From an uncultured Bacteroidales bacterium (lineage in GTDB: Bacteria; Bacteroidota; Bacteroidia; Bacteroidales; UBA932): a DNA stretch of 64,000 nucleotides. Of the stretch, positions 1 through 6,806 are shown piece after piece. Each line of letters opens with the position of its first letter. The first letter of the stretch is position 1. The stretch lies in NCBI GenBank assembly GCA_949297365.1, contig CASFSL010000046.1:1-64000 (forward strand), read 5' to 3'. The position numbers were made by a program, and so were the translations under genes. The notes beneath the pieces were generated by a model. That model was not told the origin of the DNA and searched no databases. It was given only the letters and a program-made list of their open reading frames with translations.

Positions 1-243
1 AGCCACAAGGCCAACGAGGAGAACTATATCATCCTCTCAGGTGCCGGAAAATTTCAGGTAAATGATGATGTTTTCGACATCGCCGAAGGGTCAGTGGTGC
101 GCGTCTCCCCTGGATGCTTCCGCAACCTCAAATGCACCTCTACCGAGCCGATGACCTATATCTGCATACAGGCCAAGAGCGGCAGTCTTGAAAAGTACAC
201 GGCTGAAGATGCCGAGATAGGCGAATGCAAGAGCCTGCTCTAA
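1..243 (+). CDS. Cupin-domain protein, C-terminal fragment (5' end outside window)
   Basis: The frame is open from base 1 to a TAA at 241-243, giving 80 residues with no start in view. The fragment reads as the second half of a small single-domain cupin: the stretch NEENYIILSGAGKFQV followed by a Gly/Pro-containing turn (EGSVVRVSPGCFRNL) is the usual beta-barrel metal- or sugar-binding motif order. Substrate and role cannot be told from this fragment; small cupins include isomerases, dioxygenases and regulators. A weak hairpin follows the stop at 267-298. Confidence 0.6.
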   Translation, partial: SHKANEENYIILSGAGKFQVNDDVFDIAEGSVVRVSPGCFRNLKCTSTEPMTYICIQAKSGSLEKYTAEDAEIGECKSLL

Positions 244-266
244 GTATCCCTGCCTTACCGGAAAAC

Positions 267-300
267 ACAGGGGCGGCCGCCAGTCGGTCCGCCTCTGTTT
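267..300 (+). terminator. Possible terminator after the cupin gene
   Basis: A 10-bp stem (267-276 with 289-298, one G-T pair) and 12-nt loop lie 24 bases after the cupin stop. The tail is TTTGTG, only weakly U-rich. Confidence 0.4.
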
Positions 301-354
301 GTGTATTGCAACAACTGCTGCTGACGGCAAAACCTATAATGTTGCATGAACATC

Positions 355-453
355 TTACCTGAACAGTTCAGAGTGAGTGCCTAACCTTACCAGTTTGATG
401 ATATGTTCAGTATTATCAAGCCAAATCAGTAGTAAATCATTTTCCACATATCC
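355..453 (-). pseudogene. C-terminal remnant of a YafQ/RelE-type toxin
   Basis: Directly after the antitoxin gene, in another frame, 32 codons ending in TAA (355-357) read GYVENDLLLIWLDNTEH then IIKLVRLGTHSELFR. The DLLLIW core and the L(V/S)RxGxHSxLF ending are what the C-terminus of a YafQ-family mRNA interferase looks like. A full toxin has about 90 residues; the first two thirds, with the catalytic region, are missing, and the fragment joins the antitoxin's end without a start codon of its own. I read it as an inactivated toxin left by an internal deletion. Family assignment is from pattern memory, not from a search. Confidence 0.6.
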
Positions 454-455
454 CG

Positions 456-707
456 CTATTCCAAGGATTTTACATAGTCCCCTAATGTTTCCAAATTGAG
501 TTTTTCCAGATTCCTGCCCTCCTTGGCTTCTTTCATGGCAGCAAGAGTCTCATCATTAGGAAGTCTGTAGACAACATCCATCAGGACACTTTCCACGTAA
601 TTGTTAAGACTCCTGTTCTCCTTTCTGGCCTCAATTTTAAGCCTTTCAAGTAGGTCCTTCCTAAGCCTGAAGGCAGTCTGCTTTCTATCCGATGCTATTG
701 TATCCAT
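456..707 (-). CDS. Ribbon-helix-helix antitoxin-like protein
   Basis: 83 residues. The N-terminal half (KQTAFRLRKDLLERLKIEA then NRSLNNYVESVL) is a typical ribbon-helix-helix DNA-binding domain: a beta strand with alternating residues, then two helices. The C-terminal half is charged and would bind a toxin. This is the antitoxin layout of many Bacteroidota RelBE/YafQ-like pairs, where antitoxin precedes toxin. Here the toxin survives only as a C-terminal scrap at 355-453, so the gene is an orphan antitoxin that could still act as an autorepressor or protect against related toxins. AT-rich sequence upstream (715-760) may hold its promoter. Confidence 0.7.
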   Translation of the reverse strand: MDTIASDRKQTAFRLRKDLLERLKIEARKENRSLNNYVESVLMDVVYRLPNDETLAAMKEAKEGRNLEKLNLETLGDYVKSLE

Positions 708-771
708 ATTTTGTTATATTTAATAATGCAAATATATAACATTAATATAACAAAGCACAAGATATCCCAAC

Positions 772-808
772 ATAATGGATAATGTGATTATCCGCAAAAG
801 TACCCCTA
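772..808 (+). repeat. Left imperfect terminal inverted repeat (~37 nt)
   Basis: Matches the reverse complement of 1407-1442 over about 36 nt at roughly 80 percent. The best block, ATCCGCAAAAgTACcCCTA at 790-808, agrees in 17 of 19 positions. The outer part (777-793) is also a short hairpin, GGATAAT-GTG-ATTATCC. Confidence 0.5.
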
Positions 809-831
809 TGCAAAAGATGCCTTTTGTTGTG

Positions 832-861
832 TTGCAGTTGCAATTGCAATTGCAGTCGCAG
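832..861 (+). repeat. Five-copy hexamer tandem repeat (TTGCAR)
   Basis: Five consecutive hexamers: TTGCAG, TTGCAA, TTGCAA, TTGCAG, TCGCAG. It lies in non-coding DNA just inside the left inverted repeat. Confidence 0.7.
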
Positions 862-1406
862 TCTGTATCGCCCGATTCTGCGCATTCTCTTATTCCATAG
901 AACTTTACTAAAAATGCAAGATTACAGATTGGGGACAGCCCTCCATTGTCTGTTATCAGGCTTTCCGCTTATATTCCTGTCTGACAGCACCAAACACAAA
1001 TCGTCTTATTACAGACTCACGCGCGGGAAAATACATGACGGCATCATGGCCCTGCCACAGCGCATTCTGAGCATGCTTCTGAGAAGTACAAGCCGCGGTG
1101 TACTGTTCAGTCTGTAGCCCCAACAACCCAGTAATTGACTGTTATTTAGGCGAATATCCAAAACAACCAATTACAGACTGCAGGCGGTGCGGGAAGTTAA
1201 GGCTGAGGATATGGAGTCAGGGGCAAATCAGGGCAAACTTTTGATTTTGGCAGGTGATGGGGTGCACCCCGAAGTAAATCCGTTAAAATGAAAATGGCTG
1301 TCCGGGTATCCGTAGCGAGGGTAAGCGTCCCCTACTCCTTCGGAATGAGTGGGGAAATGCCGGAAAACGCGACTCCTTCGGAAGGAGTGCTGGGTTTCTT
1401 GCGACC

Positions 1407-1442
1407 TAGGAGTATTTTTGCGGATAGCCATTAATCAATTAT
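1407..1442 (-). repeat. Right imperfect terminal inverted repeat (~36 nt)
   Basis: Reverse complement of the element at 772-808, with the conserved core ATCCGCAAAAaTACtCCTA. A third partial copy, AATGGCTGTCCG, lies in plus orientation at 1293-1304. No clear target-site duplication is visible outside either end. Confidence 0.5.
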
Positions 1443-1455
1443 CAGAAAGCATGCA

Positions 1456-1469
1456 ATCCGGTTGGGATT
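1456..1469 (+). repeat. 14-bp duplicate of the tRNA-Arg 3' end (candidate att site)
   Basis: ATCCGGTTGGGATT here is identical to 1651-1664, which is the T-arm/acceptor part of tRNA-Arg read on the plus strand. Direct duplication of a tRNA 3' end is the normal trace of tyrosine-integrase insertion. Only 181 bp now separate the copies, so any island is gone or this is one arm of a deleted one. Confidence 0.5.
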
Positions 1470-1533
1470 AAGCCTAAAGGCTTTTTCCCTTGCCCTGCGC
1501 CACGGGCGATCCTACATAACTGCACATGCTGTG

Positions 1534-1560
1534 CCGGGCTCCGCCCGTCTTTCTGTTCTG
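1534..1560 (+). terminator. Possible plus-strand terminator
   Basis: A short GC stem (CGGGC-TCC-GCCCG) runs into the T-rich tail TCTTTCTGTTCTG. The last 11 bases of the tail are repeated in inverse orientation at 1601-1611, next to the tRNA terminator, so the two hairpins mirror each other. Confidence 0.35.
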
Positions 1561-1599
1561 TAACTTCCTTTCCGTGAACAAGTTCATGTCATGTCAGTT

Positions 1600-1633
1600 T
1601 CAGAACAGAAACGCCTGACCTTCCGGTCAGGCG
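1600..1633 (-). terminator. Rho-independent terminator of tRNA-Arg
   Basis: A perfect 9-bp stem, CGCCTGACC with GGTCAGGCG and a 4-nt loop, lies 16 bases after the tRNA 3' end. In the minus direction it is followed by TTTCTGTTCTG. Confidence 0.75.
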
Positions 1634-1648
1634 CATCATGTTTATCTG

Positions 1649-1722
1649 TGATCCGGTTGGGATTCGAACCCAAGACCCACAGCTTAGAAGGCTGTTGCTC
1701 TATCCAGCTGAGCTACCGGACC
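1649..1722 (-). tRNA. tRNA-Arg (anticodon TCT)
   Basis: The minus strand folds as a 74-nt cloverleaf. The acceptor GGTCCGG pairs with CCGGATC (one G-U), the D arm starts AGCTC, the anticodon stem ACAGC/GCTGT carries the 7-nt loop CTTCTAA with anticodon TCT, and the T arm contains GGGTTCGAATCCC. The discriminator is A and CCA is not encoded. A candidate -7 box TATCTTTG lies upstream (minus strand, 1799-1806), giving about a 70-nt leader. The 3' end is duplicated at 1456-1469, marking this gene as a likely integration target. Confidence 0.95.
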
Positions 1723-1884
1723 ATAGTCATTCGGATGGGCTCGCACGTTTGGGTACTCTTTTGGGTACGATACGTCGCCTGTTTCCCGAATGCGGCTGCA
1801 AAGATAAAAAAATATTTTATTTCATAAACATTTTATTATTTTGAGACAATTTTTGCAATATCTTTATTCCAAATTTTATTGCAT

Positions 1885-2430
1885 ATGAAACGAATGTTGA
1901 TGATTATAGATCCGCAGATAGACTTTATAAGCGGGGAAATGGCAGTTGAAGGTGCTAAGGAGAAGATGGATGCACTTATCAGGTACATTGAGAAAATGGA
2001 CGGAAAATACGCATGCAAGGCCGTGACGTTAGACTGGCATCCGTTCAATCATTGCTCGTTTGAGGAGAACGGAGGACAGTGGCCAATGCACTGCGTACAG
2101 CATACTGTCGGTTCATGTATCTACCCTCCTATGGTCGAGCCGCTGTACAGGACGGCCGGAGAAGTCAAGATATTCAAGAAAGGAGATAAGAAAAACGTAG
2201 AGGAATATTCCATATTCAGAAACCTGACCTCCAGAAGACATATTGATTATCTGATGCACAGGCTCGGTATCGGACGCATAGACATGTGCGGCATCGCCGG
2301 TGACATCTGCGTACTCAGCACACTCAAGGGCGGCATAGAGACGTATGGGGCACCAATGTTCCATGTTCTGGAAGAGTTCTGCCCCTCGATTGACGGCGGT
2401 ACCGCCCTTCATCAATTCCTCATATCATAA
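1885..2430 (+). CDS. pncA: Nicotinamidase (isochorismatase-fold cysteine hydrolase)
   Basis: 181 residues from ATG 1885; a TTG two codons earlier is less likely. It converts nicotinamide to nicotinate plus ammonia in NAD salvage, in the cytoplasm. The catalytic triad is visible as D9 (IIDPQIDF), a Lys at 98/99 (KIFKKGDKK) and C142 (GIAGDICV). Metal ligands sit where PncA has them: D50 and H52 (DWHPFNH), H56 and H69 (WPMHCV). Spacing matches classical PncA closely. It stands alone on the plus strand, divergent from tRNA-Arg. Nicotinate phosphoribosyltransferase, the next salvage enzyme, is at 42832-44043. Confidence 0.9.
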   Translation: MKRMLMIIDPQIDFISGEMAVEGAKEKMDALIRYIEKMDGKYACKAVTLDWHPFNHCSFEENGGQWPMHCVQHTVGSCIYPPMVEPLYRTAGEVKIFKKGDKKNVEEYSIFRNLTSRRHIDYLMHRLGIGRIDMCGIAGDICVLSTLKGGIETYGAPMFHVLEEFCPSIDGGTALHQFLIS

Positions 2431-2541
2431 CAGATTCCTGGAGGGAAAGCATGACTTCAGGTAAAATCTGCTGTTTCTTCTGTAATATTGGTACATTATT
2501 CATCTGAAGAAAGTGTAATTTTACATCAAATTTCAAATAAG

Positions 2542-3087
2542 ATGAAACGGATATTTTTACTTATTACGGCAGCAGCAGTTGTCTGTTTATCTGTCGCTGC
2601 TCAAAACCAGAAAGTTATGAATGGTAAAAACACACTTGTGGCCTACTTCTCAGCCACCGGAATCACTGAGAAGGTTGCGGAGATGATTGCCGAAGCTACA
2701 GGAGGCACTCTCTACGAGATCACTCCCGAGCAGGAGTACTCTGACGCGGACCTGAACTGGCGGGACGAATCATCGCGCAGCAGCGTGGAGATGCACGACC
2801 TGTCGTTCCGTCCGGCGATAGTCAGGAACCTGGAAAATGCCGGAGACTACGATGTTATCTACATCGGTTTCCCTATCTGGTGGAACCTTGCCCCCACAGT
2901 GGTGAATACCTTTATCGAGGCGTACGGCTTCGAGGGCAAGACAGTGATACCCTTCGCCACATCCGGCGGCAGCGGCATCACCAACTCCGCCGCCCAGCTC
3001 AAGAAGCAGTACCCCGACATCAACTGGCAGAGCGGCAAGCTGCTCAACAATCCCTCCAAGGCCGATATCGAAGCCTGGGTCAAATAA
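2542..3087 (+). CDS. Exported flavodoxin-like protein
   Basis: 181 residues from ATG 2542. An earlier in-frame ATG would add 18 residues and spoil the signal peptide. Residues 1 to about 20 (MKRIFLLITAAAVVCLSVAAQ) form a Sec signal with a likely AAQ cleavage site. Next comes a flavodoxin fold: the FMN phosphate loop AYFSATGITEKVAEMIAEA, then the GFPIWW and ATSGGSG loops. It would carry electrons through FMN, apparently in the periplasm. Twenty-five bases downstream is a flavin-reductase-family gene, so the two probably form one transcript. A signal peptide on a flavodoxin is unusual outside Bacteroidota. Confidence 0.8.
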   Translation: MKRIFLLITAAAVVCLSVAAQNQKVMNGKNTLVAYFSATGITEKVAEMIAEATGGTLYEITPEQEYSDADLNWRDESSRSSVEMHDLSFRPAIVRNLENAGDYDVIYIGFPIWWNLAPTVVNTFIEAYGFEGKTVIPFATSGGSGITNSAAQLKKQYPDINWQSGKLLNNPSKADIEAWVK

Positions 3088-3112
3088 CCGTACAACCATA
3101 GAATCATCCATT

Positions 3113-3673
3113 ATGAGAAAGAATTTCGGAGCCAAGCCCCTCACCTATCCCCAGCCGGTGTACATTATCGCCACATACGGTGAGGACGGCACACCCGATG
3201 CCATGAACGCAGCATGGGGCGGCATCAGCGAGCAGAACGAGATAAGCCTGTGTCTCAGCGCGGGCCACAAGACAGTCAAGAACATACTCAAACGCGGAGC
3301 ATTCACGGTCAGCATGGCCGAGGCCGGACACATCACCGCCTGCGATTACGTGGGTCTGGTATCCGGCAACAACACCCCGGACAAATTCACTAAGGCCGGT
3401 TTCCACGCCGTCATGTCGGAGTTCGTTGACGCACCTCTGATCGAGGAACTGTCCGTAGCGGTGGAATGCCGCCTGAAGGACTACAATCCAGAGACCTGCA
3501 TCCTGCGCGGCGAGATAGTCAACGTCAGCGTGGACGAGAGAGTCCTCACCCCCGAGGGCAAGGTGGATCCCGCAAAGGTCTCCCCCGTCATCTTCGACCC
3601 GTTCAACAACATCTACCTGAAAGTCGGTGAGAAAGTCGGCAACGCCTTTTCGGACGGACGCCGCCTCAAATAA
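3113..3673 (+). CDS. Flavin reductase / flavoredoxin family protein
   Basis: 186 residues, FMN-binding split-barrel fold. Family features are the start MRKNFGAKPLTYPQPVYIIA, the segment DAMNAAWGGISEQNEISLCLS, and SAGHKTVKNILKRGAFTVSM, where the flavin phosphate binds. Members reduce or bind FMN and pass electrons to partner proteins; no signal peptide is present, so it is cytoplasmic. It follows the flavodoxin gene by 25 bases and ends at a terminator shared with the convergent K+ channel gene. The electron partner is not identified. Confidence 0.8.
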   Translation: MRKNFGAKPLTYPQPVYIIATYGEDGTPDAMNAAWGGISEQNEISLCLSAGHKTVKNILKRGAFTVSMAEAGHITACDYVGLVSGNNTPDKFTKAGFHAVMSEFVDAPLIEELSVAVECRLKDYNPETCILRGEIVNVSVDERVLTPEGKVDPAKVSPVIFDPFNNIYLKVGEKVGNAFSDGRRLK

Positions 3674-3697
3674 TCGGCAGCACAGATGCTCTACGCA

Positions 3698-3727
3698 AAA
3701 GGCTGACCTTGCCGGGTCAGTCTTTTT
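3698..3727. terminator. Bidirectional terminator between flavoredoxin and K+ channel genes
   Basis: An 11-bp stem (3698-3708 with 3715-3725, one G-T pair) has A-rich sequence on the left and T-rich on the right, so it can serve both convergent genes. The channel's stop codon lies inside it. Confidence 0.8.
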
Positions 3728-4454
3728 TGTTGAGGCGGTCTTTCATGGAAGCGATGAAGGCCGAGCTGATGATACCGGTGGGGATGGCGAGCATGGCGAT
3801 GCCGACAAAGCTGATGAAGGCGCAGAGAATGCGGCCTATGGGAGTGACCGGATAGATATCACCGTAGCCGACCGTTGTGAATGTGATGACAGCCCACCAC
3901 ATGCTGTCACCGATATTCTTGAATACTTCCGGCTGCGCTCCTTTCTCCACGAAGTAGACCAGTATCGCGGAGAAACAGATGATGATCAGACAGGCAGTGA
4001 ACGCGGTCAAAAGTTCGGAACGCACGGATTTCATCACTTTGAGTATGAGCTGGAAGGCCGTGGAATAACGTATCAGCTTGAACACCACAAACACATACGG
4101 CAGTATGATGATATGGACGATCTCGGTATCCCAGTAAAAGTAGGTCATTACAAAGGGGATGACTGCAACCAAGTCCACAAGCCCGTAGAAAGAAAAAATA
4201 TACTTCAGGCGGCTGCGGTACGCCGGCAAGTCTGGATGCAGCGCAGGCGCGGAATAAATCCGGAGCATGTACTCAATCAGGAATACCAGTGACGCGAGAT
4301 GTATAAAACTCTGGAACAACCAGCCATACTGCTGGAAATCCTTGAAGGAAGAGAACACTACTGATGTGATTGAAAGCAATATGAACAACATGGCAATAAA
4401 GCGGACTGCCCTGCTTTTCAAAAATCTCTGTACGATATCGATGCGTTTTTCCAT
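3717..4454 (-). CDS. Voltage-gated-type potassium channel (6-TM ion transporter)
   Basis: 245 residues, inner membrane. Six hydrophobic segments are visible, with a modest S4 (KLIRYSTAFQLILKVMKSVR) carrying several basic residues. The pore loop contains the K+ selectivity filter TVGYGD at 194-199, followed by S6 (GRILCAFISFVGIAMLAIPTG). It is the short bacterial Kv type, lacking an RCK/TrkA-N domain. Function is K+ conductance that sets membrane potential. It is transcribed alone, downstream of the serpin gene but beyond a strong terminator; a minus-strand TAAGTTTG at 4475-4482 could be its -7 box. Confidence 0.88.
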   Translation of the reverse strand: MEKRIDIVQRFLKSRAVRFIAMLFILLSITSVVFSSFKDFQQYGWLFQSFIHLASLVFLIEYMLRIYSAPALHPDLPAYRSRLKYIFSFYGLVDLVAVIPFVMTYFYWDTEIVHIIILPYVFVVFKLIRYSTAFQLILKVMKSVRSELLTAFTACLIIICFSAILVYFVEKGAQPEVFKNIGDSMWWAVITFTTVGYGDIYPVTPIGRILCAFISFVGIAMLAIPTGIISSAFIASMKDRLNKKD

Positions 4455-4531
4455 AGCAACTAGCGACTATCTTACAAACTTACGCAAATTTTATGACAAT
4501 GCGCGGAATATTCCTCATACTTTCTTTAACA

Positions 4532-4571
4532 AATTGACTTCGTGGTGCACTGCGAAACCACGAAGTCAATT
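4532..4571 (-). terminator. Strong stem-loop ending the lysine/butyrate operon
   Basis: A perfect 15-bp stem (4532-4546 with 4557-4571) and 10-nt loop lie 27 bases after the serpin stop. In the minus direction it runs into TTTGTT. It separates the fermentation operon from the K+ channel gene. Confidence 0.8.
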
Positions 4572-4598
4572 CTATAGATTCTACATTGATTGAAGCCG

Positions 4599-5780
4599 CT
4601 ACAGATTGCGGACGATTCCCATGAAGAGGAGTGTGCCGGAGGTACGCTCGCGGATAAGGAACACGAACGGGCGGTCAACAGTAAAACTGAAAGGCTCTGG
4701 ACCTAATGAGGTACGCATCATGCCTACGGATGTAATGGCAGCAGCCTCCGAACCCTCCTCATTGACCTCGATAAATGTCTTCTGCTTAACCTCACTGATC
4801 ATCAGATTATCCTTGGACATAGCCGAGAAGTCCGCCGATGAGGTAAATGCCTCCTTCATGCCCAGCCTCTGCAGGACATCATTGAGGGTGATCTCATATT
4901 CGGCCTTGAAAGACGGCAGCATCAGCCTTATCTCACCGGTCTGGAGACCGGCGGAAAACTTGCCGAGCAACTCATTGTCCAGTCCGGCGACAAACTCATC
5001 CACAGAGACCCCGTCAGCCGGAATAATCACGTCCATTACGAAATTCCTGTCTTCACCATAGGGAAGCTCGACCATGGAACCTTCTGAGCCCATATAGTAA
5101 GGGAAATGGGCCTTATTGTGCATGAACTTGACCTGCGAGTCGTTGCTGTCCCCGTGGAAAGTATCCTCACGGGTAAGGGCTGCATCGAAGGGTGTCGTCC
5201 ACAGCCCTTTAAAGTACAGTGCATTGAGCAGATAGAGCTGTGTCGTCGGATCAATGGCCTCTATCATCTTGTCGATACGGCCGGCAGTATTGTCGGAGCA
5301 CCACTGGTTGATTACAGACGGAGACGCAGGGTCAGAGAAATCCAGATTGGTCACCACCGCATCATAGTTTTTCCTGACTTTCCTGAAAAAACTGTTCTTC
5401 AGGGGAAACAGATCGGATACCCAGATGGAATTGGCTGCATTGAGCTCCACTCCGTCCGGCTCTGACGCGAAGAGGTCCATAACACTGCGGTTGTATTCGT
5501 TGAGTTCCTTTATGGAGCAATCAAATCCGAGAGCGGAGAGCATTTCCCGCTGAGTACTCCCGGATGCGCCGTTGGCTGTCATGGACAACGCAAGCGAGGC
5601 GCTCATGGGAGATATGAATACTACGTCCGAACCGTCATTGGAGACTACTTCCTGAAACAGCCCGAAAGCAAAAGAGGGAACTGCTCCGGCAGTCCCTCCT
5701 TCGATATTGTCGTCAGCCTGCGCGACAACAGGCATCAGAGCCATTGCCGCTGCAAGCACGGTATACATGGATTTTCTCAT
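4599..5780 (-). CDS. Serpin (serine protease inhibitor), exported
   Basis: 393 residues. A signal peptide (MRKSMYTVLAAAMALMPVVAQA) is followed by a complete serpin fold, including NAANSIWV, the breach-region NALYFKG and the C-terminal DRPFVFLIRE. The reactive-loop hinge EEGSEAAAIT (341-350) has the small residues required for loop insertion, so it should be inhibitory; the scissile bond is near R356-T357, so a trypsin-like or broader target is possible. The start codon overlaps the etfA stop as TAATG, which implies translational coupling to the fermentation operon. It may protect the cell from host or own proteases while peptides are consumed; that role is inference. Confidence 0.88.
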   Translation of the reverse strand: MRKSMYTVLAAAMALMPVVAQADDNIEGGTAGAVPSFAFGLFQEVVSNDGSDVVFISPMSASLALSMTANGASGSTQREMLSALGFDCSIKELNEYNRSVMDLFASEPDGVELNAANSIWVSDLFPLKNSFFRKVRKNYDAVVTNLDFSDPASPSVINQWCSDNTAGRIDKMIEAIDPTTQLYLLNALYFKGLWTTPFDAALTREDTFHGDSNDSQVKFMHNKAHFPYYMGSEGSMVELPYGEDRNFVMDVIIPADGVSVDEFVAGLDNELLGKFSAGLQTGEIRLMLPSFKAEYEITLNDVLQRLGMKEAFTSSADFSAMSKDNLMISEVKQKTFIEVNEEGSEAAAITSVGMMRTSLGPEPFSFTVDRPFVFLIRERTSGTLLFMGIVRNL

Positions 5781-6796
5781 TATTTTTGCATTTCTTTTCT
5801 GAGTCTTTCAGTCAGCAGAGGAACTATCTTGTTGACATCCCCTACTATACCCACATCGGACACGCTGAATATAGGCGCGAACTTGTCCTTGTTGACCGCT
5901 ACGATATAGTCCGACTCCTCCATGCCGGCAAGGTGCTGGATGGCACCGGAGATACCGAGGGCAAGATAAAGGTCAGGACGGACTGTCTTTCCAGTCTGGC
6001 CCACCTGACGGTCATGAGGCATGATACCGGCATCCACCATCGCACGGGATGCGGACACCTGAGCTCCAAGTACATCCGCAAGCTCTTCGAGTTTGGCAAA
6101 TCCCTCCTTGCAACCGACACCACGGCCTCCGGACACGAGAATCTTGGCCTCGGAGATATCCACTTTGTTCTTCTCCTCCTTGATCTCCTCTATAAGTCTC
6201 ACTTTGATCTTGGAGTGGTCAAACTTGGTCTCAAAACGTACTATAGAGCCTGTACGGCCGGGCTCGGGGTCACGCTTGGGCATCACACCGGGACGGACTG
6301 TGGACATCTGGGGACGGTGCTCCGTACACATGATGGTGGCCATGAGGTTGCCGCCGAAAGCGGGACGGGTCATCATCAGCTGCTTGTCCTCGGATATCTC
6401 CAGCTTGGTGCAGTCAGCGGTGAGACCGGTTGCCAGACGGGCCGAAAGCCTGGGTGCAAGGTCACGTCCGATAGTAGTGGCTCCGAAAAGCACTATGTTG
6501 GGGCGTACCGCATCGATAATCTGGGAAACAGCCTGGGCGTATTCCTCAGTTACATAGTCCTTCAACTCGGGATGGTCAGTCACTACCACCTCGTCCGCTC
6601 CGTACTCGAACAGAGTCTGGATCAGGGGCTCTACATTGTAGCCGGCGAGGATGGCCACCACCTTCTCTCCGAGGGCATCGGCCAGGTCACGTGCCTTTCC
6701 TATAAGTTCGAGAGCGACAGACTGAACAACACCGCCTCTCTGCTCCGCGAACACATATACGTTCTTATAATCACTTTTATTATTCATATTGCTCAA
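5780..6796 (-). CDS. etfA: Electron transfer flavoprotein alpha subunit
   Basis: 338 residues. The C-terminal FAD-binding domain shows GRGVGCKEGFAKLEELA, SRAMVDAGIMPHDRQVGQTG, LALGISGAIQHLAGM and AVNKDKFAPIFSVSDVGIVGD, the canonical EtfA sequence blocks. It pairs with EtfB (10 bases upstream) and butyryl-CoA dehydrogenase. Length and order bcd-etfB-etfA match the clostridial complexes that bifurcate electrons from NADH to crotonyl-CoA and ferredoxin; bifurcation here is likely but not proven by sequence reading. Its stop overlaps the serpin start by one base. Confidence 0.95.
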   Translation of the reverse strand: MSNMNNKSDYKNVYVFAEQRGGVVQSVALELIGKARDLADALGEKVVAILAGYNVEPLIQTLFEYGADEVVVTDHPELKDYVTEEYAQAVSQIIDAVRPNIVLFGATTIGRDLAPRLSARLATGLTADCTKLEISEDKQLMMTRPAFGGNLMATIMCTEHRPQMSTVRPGVMPKRDPEPGRTGSIVRFETKFDHSKIKVRLIEEIKEEKNKVDISEAKILVSGGRGVGCKEGFAKLEELADVLGAQVSASRAMVDAGIMPHDRQVGQTGKTVRPDLYLALGISGAIQHLAGMEESDYIVAVNKDKFAPIFSVSDVGIVGDVNKIVPLLTERLRKEMQK

Positions 6797-6806
6797 ATTT
6801 ACGGTG

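Larger units (their letters stand above)
708..1648. other. 941 bp with no convincing gene: accessory scar beside tRNA-Arg
   Basis: No reading frame here looks like protein; the longest on the plus strand (824-1117, 97 codons) is Cys/Ser/Arg-rich and low-complexity at its start. The stretch holds inverted repeats at 772-808 and 1407-1442, a hexamer tandem repeat at 832-861, dyads at 1259-1270, 1329-1354 and 1372-1388, and a 14-bp copy of the tRNA-Arg 3' end at 1456-1469. Loose copies of TTACAGAYT, in both orientations, recur near 856, 923, 1010, 1109 and 1170. I interpret it as decayed mobile DNA. Confidence 0.55.

Noticed and set aside
824..1117. 97-codon plus-strand reading frame
   Set aside because: Composition is not protein-like, its start is made of the hexamer repeat, and it has no neighbour or ribosome-site support.
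1228..1431. 67-codon minus-strand frame
   Set aside because: It runs through the hairpin cluster and the right inverted repeat; no recognisable protein pattern.
1741..1775. Short direct repeats TTTGGGTAC upstream of tRNA-Arg
   Set aside because: Two copies 12 bases apart only; chance or part of the tRNA leader cannot be excluded.
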